Of a stretch of DNA of 64,000 nucleotides, positions 1 through 10,312 are shown one piece after another (the stretch's first letter is position 1; the number at the start of each line of letters is the position of its first letter). The stretch is from Tahibacter aquaticus. Lineage in GTDB: Bacteria > Pseudomonadota > Gammaproteobacteria > Xanthomonadales > Rhodanobacteraceae. The translations under genes were made by a program, and so were the position numbers. The stretch covers positions 206,766 through 270,765 of the forward strand of contig NZ_SNZH01000010.1 in the NCBI RefSeq assembly GCF_004363655.1. Reading direction: 5' to 3'. The notes beneath the pieces were generated by a model. It was not told the DNA's origin. It searched no databases and saw nothing but the letters and a program-made list of their open reading frames with translations.

Positions 1-391
1 TTGCTTCGAGCAGGGCCGACTGCACCTTGGCCGGGGCGCGGTTGACCTCGTCGGCCAGAATCACATTGTGAAAAATCGGGCCGCGCTGGAATTCGAAGCG
101 GGCTTCCTGCGGCCGGTAGATCTCGGTGCCGGTCAAGTCGGCGGGCAGCAGGTCAGGGGTGAACTGGACGCGATGGAAATCGGCCTCGATTCGGCTGGCC
201 AGTTCCTTGATCGCGGTGGTCTTGGCCAGTCCGGGCGCGCCTTCGACCAGCAGGTGGCCGTCAGCCAGCAGGGCAATCAGCAGGCGGTCGACCAGATGCG
301 CCTGACCGATGATGCAGGCGGACAGCTCGTCGCGCAGCGCTGAAAAGGTTTCGATCAGCGACGAGGTGCGCTGCGGTTCGGGTTGATCCAT
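1..391 (-). CDS. MoxR-family AAA+ ATPase, N-terminal part (cut by window edge)
   Basis: The first 130 residues of a MoxR-type AAA+ ATPase are visible; the rest lies beyond base 1. The reading starts MDQPEPQRTSSLIETF. It has a Walker A loop written GAPGLAKT near residue 45, the family form in which Ala precedes the Lys. This is followed by RVQFTPDLLPADLTGTE and, at the edge, the Walker B/sensor stretch ILADEVNRAPAKVQSALLEA. MoxR ATPases act as chaperone-like partners of DUF58 and von Willebrand A proteins, which are often encoded just downstream; those genes would be outside the window. The start at 391 is the first ATG of the frame. Family assignment is secure; the client is unknown. Confidence 0.93.
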   Translation of the reverse strand, partial: MDQPEPQRTSSLIETFSALRDELSACIIGQAHLVDRLLIALLADGHLLVEGAPGLAKTTAIKELASRIEADFHRVQFTPDLLPADLTGTEIYRPQEARFEFQRGPIFHNVILADEVNRAPAKVQSALLEA

Positions 392-415
392 GGAGAGTTC
401 ACCAGCAAGGCGTCG

Positions 416-435
416 AAAACGGCGGTATGACCGCC
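416..435 (-). terminator. Probable terminator of the EAL gene
   Basis: On the minus strand a 6-bp GC-rich stem (GGCGGT / ACCGCC) with a 3-base loop is followed by GTTTT. It lies after the stop of the CNB-EAL gene at 618 and before the moxR start at 391, so it would separate the two. The stem is short. Confidence 0.45.
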
Positions 436-617
436 ACGGAACGAGAAAGTTTAGCCGAGTCGCTCATCGCGACGACCAGCCACTACGACGGCGCAACATA
501 CCGGGCGCGGACCGCGGCAGAAGCAGGCAGCCGCAGACCCGGCCGGCGCGACACTAGTGGCAGCACCCCACTCTTTCGCAAGCGCCGAAAGGCAGGGGCA
601 TGCGCGCCTGCGCGTCA

Positions 618-1805
618 TCATGCCGCCGCGCTTGTCGCCAGGGCGACGGCATCGACCAGGGCCAGCGGCTTGCCGATCAGATAGCCCTGGGCGTAGGTGC
701 AGCCCAGTTCGCGCAGCGAATCGAGCTGAGCCTGGGTTTCAACGCCTTCGGCGACGATGTTGCAGCCCAGCGAATGCGCCATCACCACCACCGCGTGCAC
801 GATGGCCAGGCAGCGCGGCTCGTGCATCTGGCGCACGAATCCCTGGTCCAGCTTCAAGGTATCGAATTCCAGCTTGTGCAAATGGCCGAGATTGGAATAA
901 CCGGTGCCGAAATCGTCCAGCGCCACCTTGATGCCGGCGGCGTGGCAGCGCTCGATGATGCGGCTGACCTGTACGTAGTCCAGCACCAGGCTTTCGGTGA
1001 TCTCGATCTTCAGCTGCGCCGGCTGCAGGCCATGCGCGCGGATGACGGCGAGAAAGCGGTCCAGCAGCGCCGGATCGGCCAGTTGGCGGCCCGACACATT
1101 CAAGGCCACGAACAGGGGGTCTGCGGCATCGCCCGGAGCGAGTTGCTGCAGTGCCGAACAGACCTGGTCGAGCACGTAGTCGCCGACCGGCACGATCAGC
1201 GAGGTTTCTTCGGCGAGCGCGATGAACTCGGCGGGCGAGATCGGCCCGCGCTCCGGATGGGTCCAGCGCGTCAGTGCTTCGAAGCCGGCGATGCGATGGT
1301 GCGCAATGTCCAGGATCGGCTGCAGGCGGACTTCCAGTTCGCCTTTGTCCAAAGCCTCGCGCAGATGGCCTTCGAGACGGATCTTGTCCAGCGCGACCGA
1401 CGCGTCGGAACTGCGCGGTACCGGCAGGGACGCGGCAGACGGTTCGATCTGGCCCGACATCTGTGCCAGGGCCGAGCGATAACGCGAAATCTGGCTCAGC
1501 AGCAGGGCGCGTACCACCGGGTCGGCCGAATCCAGGCGCTCGGCGAACTGCTTGCGGTCGATCGGCATCAGCACGCAGTCGGCCAGCGCCCGCGCGGTGG
1601 CGCTGCGCGGCGAATCGTCGAGTACCGCCATCTCGCCGAGCAGGTCGCCGGGACCGAGCACGCCCAGTCGGCGCGATACGTCGCCATGCACGGTAATGAC
1701 TTCGATGGAACCGCTCTCCAGCAGAAATGCCGAGGTCGGCGCATCGCCCTGATGAAACAGCACGCTGCCGGCGGGCACGTCGACGCGGAACGAGGTTGCG
1801 GCCAT
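618..1805 (-). CDS. Cyclic-nucleotide-binding domain fused to an EAL phosphodiesterase
   Basis: A 395-residue cytoplasmic protein with an N-terminal cNMP-binding (CAP/CNB) domain, about residues 1-115, and a C-terminal EAL domain, about 145-390. The CNB part carries a phosphate-binding-cassette-like stretch, LGEMAVLDDSPRSATARA. The EAL part keeps the known catalytic set: GFEALTRW (Glu at 176), NVSGRQL, EITES, DDFGTGYS, KLDQ and AEGVET, so c-di-GMP hydrolysis is likely. Known family logic suggests that binding of a nucleotide to the CNB domain tunes hydrolysis; that coupling is inference. The start at 1805 is chosen over an upstream ATG because GGAGG lies about 9 bases before it. It stands alone between two terminators. 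Confidence 0.9.
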   Translation of the reverse strand: MAATSFRVDVPAGSVLFHQGDAPTSAFLLESGSIEVITVHGDVSRRLGVLGPGDLLGEMAVLDDSPRSATARALADCVLMPIDRKQFAERLDSADPVVRALLLSQISRYRSALAQMSGQIEPSAASLPVPRSSDASVALDKIRLEGHLREALDKGELEVRLQPILDIAHHRIAGFEALTRWTHPERGPISPAEFIALAEETSLIVPVGDYVLDQVCSALQQLAPGDAADPLFVALNVSGRQLADPALLDRFLAVIRAHGLQPAQLKIEITESLVLDYVQVSRIIERCHAAGIKVALDDFGTGYSNLGHLHKLEFDTLKLDQGFVRQMHEPRCLAIVHAVVVMAHSLGCNIVAEGVETQAQLDSLRELGCTYAQGYLIGKPLALVDAVALATSAAA

Positions 1806-1983
1806 AAGAAGCTGCCTCCGGGGATGATCCGATGCTAGCAGGCGCCCGTTGCTGCAGGGCACCCCATGCTCGCGGGATGGGACAGGGCATCTGCTGCACG
1901 CCTCGCTGCCATTGTCACGCTGCTCCAGTACGGATTTCGGCCAGCGCAGCCCTCATCGGTAGTCAACGACGGCACAACGGCGG

Positions 1984-2021
1984 TAACGACAAAGGCCGCC
2001 TCGCGGCGGCCTTTGTCGTTA
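1984..2021 (-). terminator. Strong hairpin terminator after the Ig-like lipoprotein gene
   Basis: A perfect 17-bp inverted repeat (1984-2000 and 2005-2021) closes on a 4-base TCGC loop. It begins 20 bases beyond the stop codon at 2041. The stem has an AT-rich base and GC-rich tip, as in intrinsic terminators. Confidence 0.8.
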
Positions 2022-2040
2022 CTCGGTTTGCGTAATTCGC

Positions 2041-4740
2041 TTACGGAACCGTCACGGACACGTTGCAGGCACGCGCCGAGCTCATGGTTGCGTTGGCGGT
2101 AAGCGGGCCGGTCTGCGCGCATTGGCCACTGAATATCACCGTCCGCGATGGCGGATTGGGCGGCAATGCGGCAGGCGGGCAGTTTGCACCGGTCGGCGTG
2201 GCAGTCAGGCTGACGGCTACACCTTCGTTGAACGGGGCGACGCAGCTGACGGCAGCGTTACCGGCCGGCGCACTGCAGGCAATGCCTGTCGGCGTGCTGG
2301 TGACGGTCAGGCCGCAGGCCGGATTGCCAGCCGCCATCGGGTTCACATTGACTGTGAGGTCGAATGTATCGACCGTACCGCCGCAAAGCTCCGGCGGAGG
2401 CGGCGGGCTGACCGCACCTGACTCGCAGAAGTCGATACCGGTGAAGGTGACCGTGGTCTCTTCGCCGGAGGCAGCGGTGAAGGTGCACTCGGCATCTTCC
2501 GACGTGCCATACCCGTTCAGACCGTTGTCGATCGCCGTCGCTGTGGTCTGGCCCTGAGCGTTGGTAACACCCGGTTGTATGCTAAGGCCGACAGGCGAAG
2601 TGCACTCGCCAGTGATCAACACACCAGGAACCGGATTGCCGGCGGCGTCGCGCAAGGTCAGGGTAATCACACCGCCGCCGCCGCGGAACGCGCCAGGCTG
2701 CGCCGTCAATGAGCGATTGCCCGTCGCGATGATATTGACCGTGTCGCTCAGGCCAATGGCGGAGAAGATCACGCGGGGCTCGCCAGTAGTGCCGCCGCCA
2801 GTCGTAGCCCCCATGCCGGTGGTGACGACCTGGGCCAGCACGCAGCCCGAGGGACCGGTCGCCGTGTCGGTGCTGCCTTGCGGACCGTTGCCGTCGACCG
2901 AACCGACGGCACCGACCGGCAGGCCGGCAAACGAATAGTTGATGAAGATGCCCTGCAGCGGCGCGTTGTACTTGTCGACGATGCAAACGGTGACGAAGGC
3001 CGTCGTGTTGCCCGGGATCTCTTCCGGGTTCGCACTGAGCGTTGCATCGGCCACACCGGGGAAGACGATACCGGAGATGTCGGTGACCTTCTTCTGTCCG
3101 TTATTGACGCCGACACCATCGCCCTGGGCAAACAGGTAGACGCTCTTGCCCAGCTTGCGGATGGGATAGGTCATCAGTGCGCTGGCGACGCCGAAGCGGT
3201 CGGTGACGCCCAGCGTGCCCGTATCCGGGAACTCGGGAATGTCGATGCTACCGGTATCGCGCACAGCGACGTCCTGGGCACGGCCGATCACGTACGGGAT
3301 CACCGAGCCGTAGTCGACGCTGTTGCCGGTGTCGTCGTTGCGATTGAACGGCACGCTGACGTTGAGGCTGGTCAGGCTGTTGATCGAAGCAATCGTGCGC
3401 GCGCTTTCGAGATCGCGGTTGCCCGGGACCAGGTCGCCGAAAGCGAGCAGCGTATCGCCCGGGCCCGGACGGTCGCCGGTGCCGGTGAAGCGGCCGGTCG
3501 GCGCGGTGAACAGCGTGCCGGATTCCTGCGGATTGCCGTCGTTGCCGCCGATTACGAAGGTGCCGGAGCCCTGGGCCGGGAAGCCGGTCAGCGGCGAGTC
3601 GATTGCGCCGAAACGGATTACCGTGCCCTCGGGAACCGGATTGCCCTGGCGATCGGTAGCCAGCGCGCTGACCACGAGCGAGTAGCTGCCGTTGGCGATA
3701 TTCGGCAACGGTTCGGAGCTGTCGTCAGAAATCGGCGTATTCAGCACGCGGTTGATCAGAATCGCGCTCTGCGAGGGTGAAGTGATGGACAGGCTGAACA
3801 GCTTGCCGTCCGACACACTGATCGTCTGCACCACCGACACGGGATTGGTGATTCCGTTGTCCACATTGCCGTCGGCACGATCTGCTGTGACGCGAATCTG
3901 CACCGGGCCCTGGATGGTGCCTGCAGTGAAGGAGACCGAAGCCGTACCCTGGATGGTACGGGTCTTGATCGAGGCCCCCGAAACAGCGCCGCCGGCACCC
4001 AGTGCGCTGAGGTTGCCGCTATTGGCCCCGCCGACCACGTCGAACTGCAGATTGTTGTACGCGGTGTTGCCGGTGACCGGATCGGGTACCAGCTGGCCGC
4101 TGCCGTCGCGCAGGACAGCAGACAGGATCGAGCTGCTGTTGCCGCCGGTATCGTTGAGGTAGACATGCGTCGGGCTGGCACCGACGGCGATCGACGCCGG
4201 CAACGGCGTGGTCGACGGATTGATGGTGAAGCTCAGCGTCTTGGCGATGGTCGTGTTCGAACCGGTATCGCGCGCCGTAACCGTCAGCGTCGCGGTACCG
4301 GAGGTCGACGACGAGTGCACGAAGATGGTCGCGTGGCCGCCGGTAACGTCCACCGGGCCGCTGCCCAGGCGCGTGAGGAACTCGTTGCCGCTGAGGTAAC
4401 GCCCCTGATCGTCCCGCAAGATGGGCGTGGTCGGATCGTCCAAAGTAGAGAACGAAGCCGTTGCCACCGGATTGATCGATACCGCAATTTCCTGGCCGGT
4501 CACCAGATCGCCGTTGGCACGGCGCCAGGTCACATCGACTTCGCTCATGAACGGCGATCCGCCGAACGGCGCCACATCGCCAATGTTCAACGGCAATTGC
4601 GTAGTGCTGGCGCGCAAATCCAAGGTTCCGCTCGGCGTGGGCTGGAACGCACCGTCGCCGCCGCTACCGCCTCCGCCGCCGCAGCTGGCCAGCATCAGGC
4701 TGGCAGCCAGCAGACCGAGGCAACGATTAAAAACTCTCAT
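2041..4740 (-). CDS. Large lipoprotein with bacterial Ig-like domains
   Basis: An 899-residue exported protein. The start at 4740 has GGAGAG 8 bases upstream. It opens with a short lipoprotein signal, MRVFNRCLGLLAASLMLASC, in which LMLASC is the lipobox, followed by a Gly/Ser tether. The body is a series of beta-rich segments with invasin/Big_1-like phrasing (TATLTVTARDTGSNTTIAKT, VSVVQTISVSDGK, LTLRDAAGNPVPGVLI, VPEGTVIRFGA), suggesting several tandem Ig-like domains. The C-terminus is Cys- and Pro-rich. It follows pilQ by 85 bases and may be cotranscribed with the pilus operon, though a hairpin lies between them. A surface or periplasmic lipoprotein role is likely; a link to pili is inference from position. 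Confidence 0.8.
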   Translation of the reverse strand: MRVFNRCLGLLAASLMLASCGGGGGSGGDGAFQPTPSGTLDLRASTTQLPLNIGDVAPFGGSPFMSEVDVTWRRANGDLVTGQEIAVSINPVATASFSTLDDPTTPILRDDQGRYLSGNEFLTRLGSGPVDVTGGHATIFVHSSSTSGTATLTVTARDTGSNTTIAKTLSFTINPSTTPLPASIAVGASPTHVYLNDTGGNSSSILSAVLRDGSGQLVPDPVTGNTAYNNLQFDVVGGANSGNLSALGAGGAVSGASIKTRTIQGTASVSFTAGTIQGPVQIRVTADRADGNVDNGITNPVSVVQTISVSDGKLFSLSITSPSQSAILINRVLNTPISDDSSEPLPNIANGSYSLVVSALATDRQGNPVPEGTVIRFGAIDSPLTGFPAQGSGTFVIGGNDGNPQESGTLFTAPTGRFTGTGDRPGPGDTLLAFGDLVPGNRDLESARTIASINSLTSLNVSVPFNRNDDTGNSVDYGSVIPYVIGRAQDVAVRDTGSIDIPEFPDTGTLGVTDRFGVASALMTYPIRKLGKSVYLFAQGDGVGVNNGQKKVTDISGIVFPGVADATLSANPEEIPGNTTAFVTVCIVDKYNAPLQGIFINYSFAGLPVGAVGSVDGNGPQGSTDTATGPSGCVLAQVVTTGMGATTGGGTTGEPRVIFSAIGLSDTVNIIATGNRSLTAQPGAFRGGGGVITLTLRDAAGNPVPGVLITGECTSPVGLSIQPGVTNAQGQTTATAIDNGLNGYGTSEDAECTFTAASGEETTVTFTGIDFCESGAVSPPPPPELCGGTVDTFDLTVNVNPMAAGNPACGLTVTSTPTGIACSAPAGNAAVSCVAPFNEGVAVSLTATPTGANCPPAALPPNPPSRTVIFSGQCAQTGPLTANATMSSARACNVSVTVP

Positions 4741-4783
4741 GTCGTCTCTCCAAGCTCGCAATTTATTGCGTTTCTGGCCGCAA

Positions 4784-4810
4784 CGCCCGACCGTTGTCAA
4801 CGGCCGGGCG
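4784..4810 (-). terminator. Hairpin between pilQ and the Ig-like lipoprotein gene
   Basis: A 13-bp stem with one mismatch (4784-4796 and 4798-4810) lies 16 bases beyond the pilQ stop. No T-tract follows, so it may be an attenuator or an mRNA 3' stabiliser rather than a full terminator. Confidence 0.4.
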
Positions 4811-4825
4811 TGCGAGCTCAAGCGT

Positions 4826-7075
4826 CTATTTCAGGCTTTCGTTGAGAATGCGTGGGGTCACGAAAATCAACAGCTCTGCCTTCTCGTTTCTACTGGTCTT
4901 GTTACGGAACAGTGCGCCCACGCCGGGTATGTCGCCGAGGAAGGGCACTTTCTTGACATCGTCGCGGGTCTCCACTTCATAGACACCGCCGAGCACGACC
5001 GTCTGGCCGTCGTCGACAAGTACCGTCGTGTTGATTTCGCGCTTGTCGATCTGCGGTACGAAGCCGCCACCCGGATTGGCGACCAGCGCCGCGATGTTGT
5101 CTTTCTTCACATTGAGAGCCAGTACCACGCGCTCGTCGTTGGTGATGGTCGGTGTGACCTTCAGTTCCAGCACCGCATCTTTGAAGTTCACGGTGGCCTG
5201 GCCGGCACCGCCGGTCGCGGACGCCTGAAGGGTCACATAGCCGATTTCCTGGCCTTGCTTGATCACGGCTTCCTGCTGGTTGGCAGTGATCACGCGCGGA
5301 CTCGAAATCACTTCGCCGCGAGCCTCGGTCTGTGCGGCGGAAAGTTCCAGGTCAAGCAGATAGTCGGCGCCGAGAATAGCCAGGCCGAAACTGCCGGCCG
5401 GCGAGGAAACCGGCATGTTCACACCCAAGCGATTGCCCAATGAAGGCGTAGCGATGCCGCCCGGGGTCTGTCCCGGTACGCTGACCGGCGTGCCGCGATT
5501 GCCGGCAAAACGGTTGTTCAGCGCGACATTGGCCATGGTATCGGCAGCTACCTGCGAACCCGACAGCGAAACCACGTTGCCGTTGTTGTCCTCGTAGCCG
5601 CCGCTCACGCCAAAGCGCACGCCGAGTTCCTTGGCAAAATCGTCATTGGCGATGACGATGCGCGACTCGATCAGCACCTGCTGCACCGGACGATCCAGGG
5701 TAAGTACGAGATTGCGCACTTCGACCAACTTCTCCGGCGTATCGTTGACCAGCAAAGTGTTGGTGCGTTCGTCGAAGGTGACGGAACCGCGAGAAGAGAG
5801 GAAGCCGCGCGAGGTTTCATTGCCTCCACCGCCACCGCCACCGCCACCGCCGCTCTTGCTGGTCAGCAGGGCCGCAATATCCTTGGCCTTACCGTAGCTG
5901 ACCTTGATATAGGCCGAGTCCAGTTCCACGCGCTGTTCCAAGGCAATGCGCGCATCTTCCAGCGCCTGCTCGCGCTCGGCGATTTCCTTCTGCGGCGCAA
6001 CCCAGATCACGTTGTCGCGACGACGCTTGTCCAGCCCCTTGGCCTGCAGCACCAGGTCCAGTGCCTGGTCCCAGGGCACGTTGATCAGGCGCAGGGTCAC
6101 GTTGCCGGTAACCGAATCGGCGACCACGATATTCAGATCGGACACGTCGGCGATCAGCTGCAGCACCGAACGGGTCGGGATGTCCTGGAAGTTGAAGGTA
6201 ACGCGGGCACCGGTGTATTCCGGCGGAGCACCCTTCTCTTTCTTCTTGTCGACTTCCGCCTTTTTCGGCGAGATTTCCAGCACGTATTCGTTACCGGACT
6301 GGTAGGCCAGCTGCTCGTACGGCCCCTTGGCGGTAATTTCCAGGCGCGCGCCAGCACCGCGGGAACGGGCTTCGACGAACTGCACCGGCGTGGCAAAATC
6401 CAGCAGATCGAGGCGCTGGGCCAGATTCGGCGGCAGCTTGGCGTTGTAGAGATCGAGCGTGATGTTGTCGCCTTCGCGCTTCACGTCGGTCGTCGCGCCT
6501 TCACCGGTAAAGGTGATAACGACGCGTCCTTCGCCGTTCTTGCCACGGCGGAAGTCGACGTTGGACACCTCGACGCCCCGTGCCGCGACCGCCTTGTTCG
6601 GATCGTTCGACACCATGGCGGTGGCCGTGGCCGAACCGGTCACGCCGTTGCCGATGGTCAGAATCAGATTGCGACCGTCGATCTTGCTTTCATAGCTGGA
6701 CGGACGCACAAGGTCGACCACGACCCGGGTGCGGCCGGCGGCTTCCACCGCAGACACTGCCGTGGTCGAGCCGGTATTGATTTCCACATTGCGCTGAGCC
6801 AGGGCACTGCGCGTGTCGGCCAGGTCCAGGGCGATGCGCGGTGGCGTATCGGTGGTGAATATTTGAGGATCGTTGGCCGGCGCAGAGAGCTGCAGCGTTA
6901 CTTCCACCCGGCCGCCAGGCAAGGTGTTGTAGCTGATTTTCTCAAGTACGTTTTCGGCACTGGCAGATCCGGAGCCCAGGGCACCTGCGAGCATCAACGC
7001 CGGAAGGCATCGCTGCAGCAGACGACTGAGGGGACCGGACGAACGTCCAGAATTTTTGGCAGCTGTCGTAGTCAT
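4826..7075 (-). CDS. pilQ: Type IV pilus secretin PilQ
   Basis: A 749-residue outer-membrane secretin through which the type IV pilus passes. The start at 7075 is preceded by GGGGGTGA and lies 22 bases after pilP; the longer ORF upstream overlaps pilP and is rejected. An N-terminal signal (LPALMLAGALGSGSASA) is followed by two AMIN-like regions (VEVTLQLSAPANDP; GRVVITFTGEGATTD), then the STN/N0 domain (VTFNFQDIPTRSVLQLIADV). Next come the N1 domain and the secretin core (VLIESRIVIANDDFAKELGV, then TPTITNDERVVL), ending RILNESLK. A run of 10 Gly interrupts the N1 region near residue 415. It is the last pil gene of the operon. Confidence 0.97.
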   Translation of the reverse strand: MTTTAAKNSGRSSGPLSRLLQRCLPALMLAGALGSGSASAENVLEKISYNTLPGGRVEVTLQLSAPANDPQIFTTDTPPRIALDLADTRSALAQRNVEINTGSTTAVSAVEAAGRTRVVVDLVRPSSYESKIDGRNLILTIGNGVTGSATATAMVSNDPNKAVAARGVEVSNVDFRRGKNGEGRVVITFTGEGATTDVKREGDNITLDLYNAKLPPNLAQRLDLLDFATPVQFVEARSRGAGARLEITAKGPYEQLAYQSGNEYVLEISPKKAEVDKKKEKGAPPEYTGARVTFNFQDIPTRSVLQLIADVSDLNIVVADSVTGNVTLRLINVPWDQALDLVLQAKGLDKRRRDNVIWVAPQKEIAEREQALEDARIALEQRVELDSAYIKVSYGKAKDIAALLTSKSGGGGGGGGGGNETSRGFLSSRGSVTFDERTNTLLVNDTPEKLVEVRNLVLTLDRPVQQVLIESRIVIANDDFAKELGVRFGVSGGYEDNNGNVVSLSGSQVAADTMANVALNNRFAGNRGTPVSVPGQTPGGIATPSLGNRLGVNMPVSSPAGSFGLAILGADYLLDLELSAAQTEARGEVISSPRVITANQQEAVIKQGQEIGYVTLQASATGGAGQATVNFKDAVLELKVTPTITNDERVVLALNVKKDNIAALVANPGGGFVPQIDKREINTTVLVDDGQTVVLGGVYEVETRDDVKKVPFLGDIPGVGALFRNKTSRNEKAELLIFVTPRILNESLK

Positions 7076-7097
7076 GAAAGTCACCCCCAATGGGCCT

Positions 7098-7637
7098 CTA
7101 TTTTTCGCCGAGCGCCATGGACGCCTGACGCTCCATCCAGCCGCCGGCACCGTTGGGAACCAGCTCGACCAGTTCGATGCGGTCTTCGGCAATCAATGTG
7201 ACACGGCCGTAGTTCTGACCGAGATAGTTGTTTTCATGGACACGGTGGACCACCCCGTCCGGATCTTTCACCAAGCCTTCTATGGCAGTGCCGATCCCCA
7301 GCGTGCCAACCATGGCCAAGCCGTCGAGCGGGAAAGCCTCGAGCAGCTCCTTGGTCCGGCCCTTGTCGGGAGTCGGACCATTTGCACCACCTTCGGCGAT
7401 TTCCTGACGCGCCTCTTCCGCACTCGGGCTGAAGGGATCGCGCAGGTCGGCACCGCCAGTGTCCTGGGCCTTGTATTCGAAGGTTTCGAAAGTCTTGACC
7501 ACCGGCAACGGATCGATGGGCGCGCCCTTCTTTGCTTTTTCCGCAGCGACCCAGTCTTCCAGGTCGCGCCGGCCCGCAGTGCAACCCGCCAGCACCAGCA
7601 TGGCCAACAGGGGAACGACGAATGTTCGCAGGCGCAT
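7098..7637 (-). CDS. pilP: Type IV pilus assembly lipoprotein PilP
   Basis: A 179-residue inner-membrane lipoprotein that links the PilNO complex to the PilQ secretin. The lipobox is MLVLAGC. The family's RDPF motif (LRDPFSPS) is present, and the C-terminal beta domain carries LDGLAMVGTL and LVELVPNGAGGWMER. The ATG at 7637 is preferred to the overlapping GTG at 7643 because GGAGG lies 9 bases before the ATG but only 3 before the GTG. It directly follows pilO. Confidence 0.95.
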   Translation of the reverse strand: MRLRTFVVPLLAMLVLAGCTAGRRDLEDWVAAEKAKKGAPIDPLPVVKTFETFEYKAQDTGGADLRDPFSPSAEEARQEIAEGGANGPTPDKGRTKELLEAFPLDGLAMVGTLGIGTAIEGLVKDPDGVVHRVHENNYLGQNYGRVTLIAEDRIELVELVPNGAGGWMERQASMALGEK

Positions 7638-7639
7638 GC

Positions 7640-8344
7640 TCACTTCCCTCCCGCAGGCTTGGCCGGCGCCTTGGCACCTGGCTTGCCGGCTGCTTCAGCC
7701 GCTTCGGGCGTCTCGTCGTCTTCCACGTAACGGTAGGTCTTCACTGTGCCTTCAAGCGACAGCGTTCCGCCGTTCATCAGTGCAGCCTGAGCCTGGCTGA
7801 CCCGGGTGCCGGTAGTTGCGCCCTTAGGCTTGAGCGACACATCGTGCATGGTCAGGATGACGACTCGCGGCAAAGAGGCCACGCCGCTGATGAAAGCGCC
7901 GAACTGGTGGTAGGAACCGACCATGCGCAGGCTGATCGGTTTTTCCGCATAGAACTCTTTGACCGTCTCGGCACCTGGCTGGAACAGATCGTTCTCGATG
8001 CCTGTGGACAACGCCGTCTGCGAAATATCGACCAGCAGTTCCGGCATCTCGGTCTTGCTAGGCAGCTGGCGCAGCATCTGCCGCAGCATGTCTTTCATTT
8101 CTTCCAGCTGCTGGCGCAGGGCTTCGAGATTGACTGCCTTGGCCTGCTTGATCGAGAAGTCGCTGCGCAGAGAAATTTCCTGCGACTCCCTGGCCTCTAG
8201 GTCTTCCTGCTGCCCCTTGATCCAGAAGTACCAGCCAACCAGACAGATGACCAGGAACAGCAGCACACAAAAGGTCATTTTTACCCCTTGCGGCCAGTTG
8301 CCCGAATTCTGGAAATCCAGATTCTTGAAATCCGAGGCCTTCAT
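7640..8344 (-). CDS. pilO: Type IV pilus alignment protein PilO
   Basis: A 234-residue inner-membrane protein of the PilMNOP alignment complex. A short cytoplasmic N-terminus is followed by one membrane segment (MTFCVLLFLVICLVGWYFWI), a coiled coil (about 50-100) and a ferredoxin-like periplasmic domain (SLRMVGSYHQFGAFISGVAS), with an Ala/Pro/Lys-rich tail. It overlaps pilN by 4 bases, which points to translational coupling. Confidence 0.95.
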   Translation of the reverse strand: MKASDFKNLDFQNSGNWPQGVKMTFCVLLFLVICLVGWYFWIKGQQEDLEARESQEISLRSDFSIKQAKAVNLEALRQQLEEMKDMLRQMLRQLPSKTEMPELLVDISQTALSTGIENDLFQPGAETVKEFYAEKPISLRMVGSYHQFGAFISGVASLPRVVILTMHDVSLKPKGATTGTRVSQAQAALMNGGTLSLEGTVKTYRYVEDDETPEAAEAAGKPGAKAPAKPAGGK

Positions 8345-9017
8345 TTCTTTGCCCCCTGTGCGTCAGGCGCGGGCGTTGCGGGAACCGCGGCAGGTGCCGC
8401 CGCCGTAGGCGCTGCTGCGCCAGGCGGAGCCCCGGCAGCATCGCCACCCTGCCCCTCCTCGCCTTCGGCGCTCGCCGGCTTGCGCAACTTCACATCCATC
8501 GCAAAGTCGTACGGCATGCGCTTCTCGCTCGTGCGCTTGATTTCGGTTTTCTTCAGATCGGGATGTCCCAGCCAGGGCGATGCCTCGACATTGCGCATGT
8601 ACGTCGCCACGCTGGCGTTGGATTGGGCCACGCCCTCCAGCGTCAGCACGTCGCCGACCTGCTTGAGCGAAGTCAGGCGCACGCCATCGGGAATGGTACG
8701 GACCAGTTCGTCGAACATATGCACCATCTGCGAACGGTTAGCCTGCAACTGCTCGATCACCTGCTTGCGCTGCAGCAGTTTGCTGCGCGTCTTGTCCAGC
8801 TCCTTGATCTCGGTCAGCTTCTTCTCGACATCCTTGATCTGTTCCTGCAGGTAACTGATGCGATCGGCCTGGTTCTCGATGCGCAAATTCATCCAGTACC
8901 AGACACCGCCCACGGCAAGTACCGCTGCCACGGCCGCCGCGCCAAGCATCATGGCAAATTCACGTTGGCGGACGGCGCGCCGTTCGGCGCGCCAGGGCAA
9001 TAGATTAATTCTGGCCA

Positions 9018-9018
<1 letters not shown>
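8341..9018 (-). CDS. pilN: Type IV pilus alignment protein PilN
   Basis: A 225-residue bitopic inner-membrane protein. It begins with the conserved MARINLLPWRAERR, the segment that docks into PilM. One membrane span (ML GAAAVAAVLAVGGVWYWM), a coiled coil and a periplasmic domain follow, then an Ala/Pro/Gly-rich tail. The ATG at 9018 shares a base with the pilM stop (TGATG); the longer upstream frame overlaps pilM and lacks family features. Confidence 0.95.

Positions 9019-10312
<1,294 letters not shown>

Noticed and set aside
600..1838. Long rightward open frame (412 codons) opposite the CNB-EAL gene
   Set aside because: It mirrors a gene with clear domains on the other strand; GC-rich third positions keep the antisense frame open. 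The product resembles no protein.
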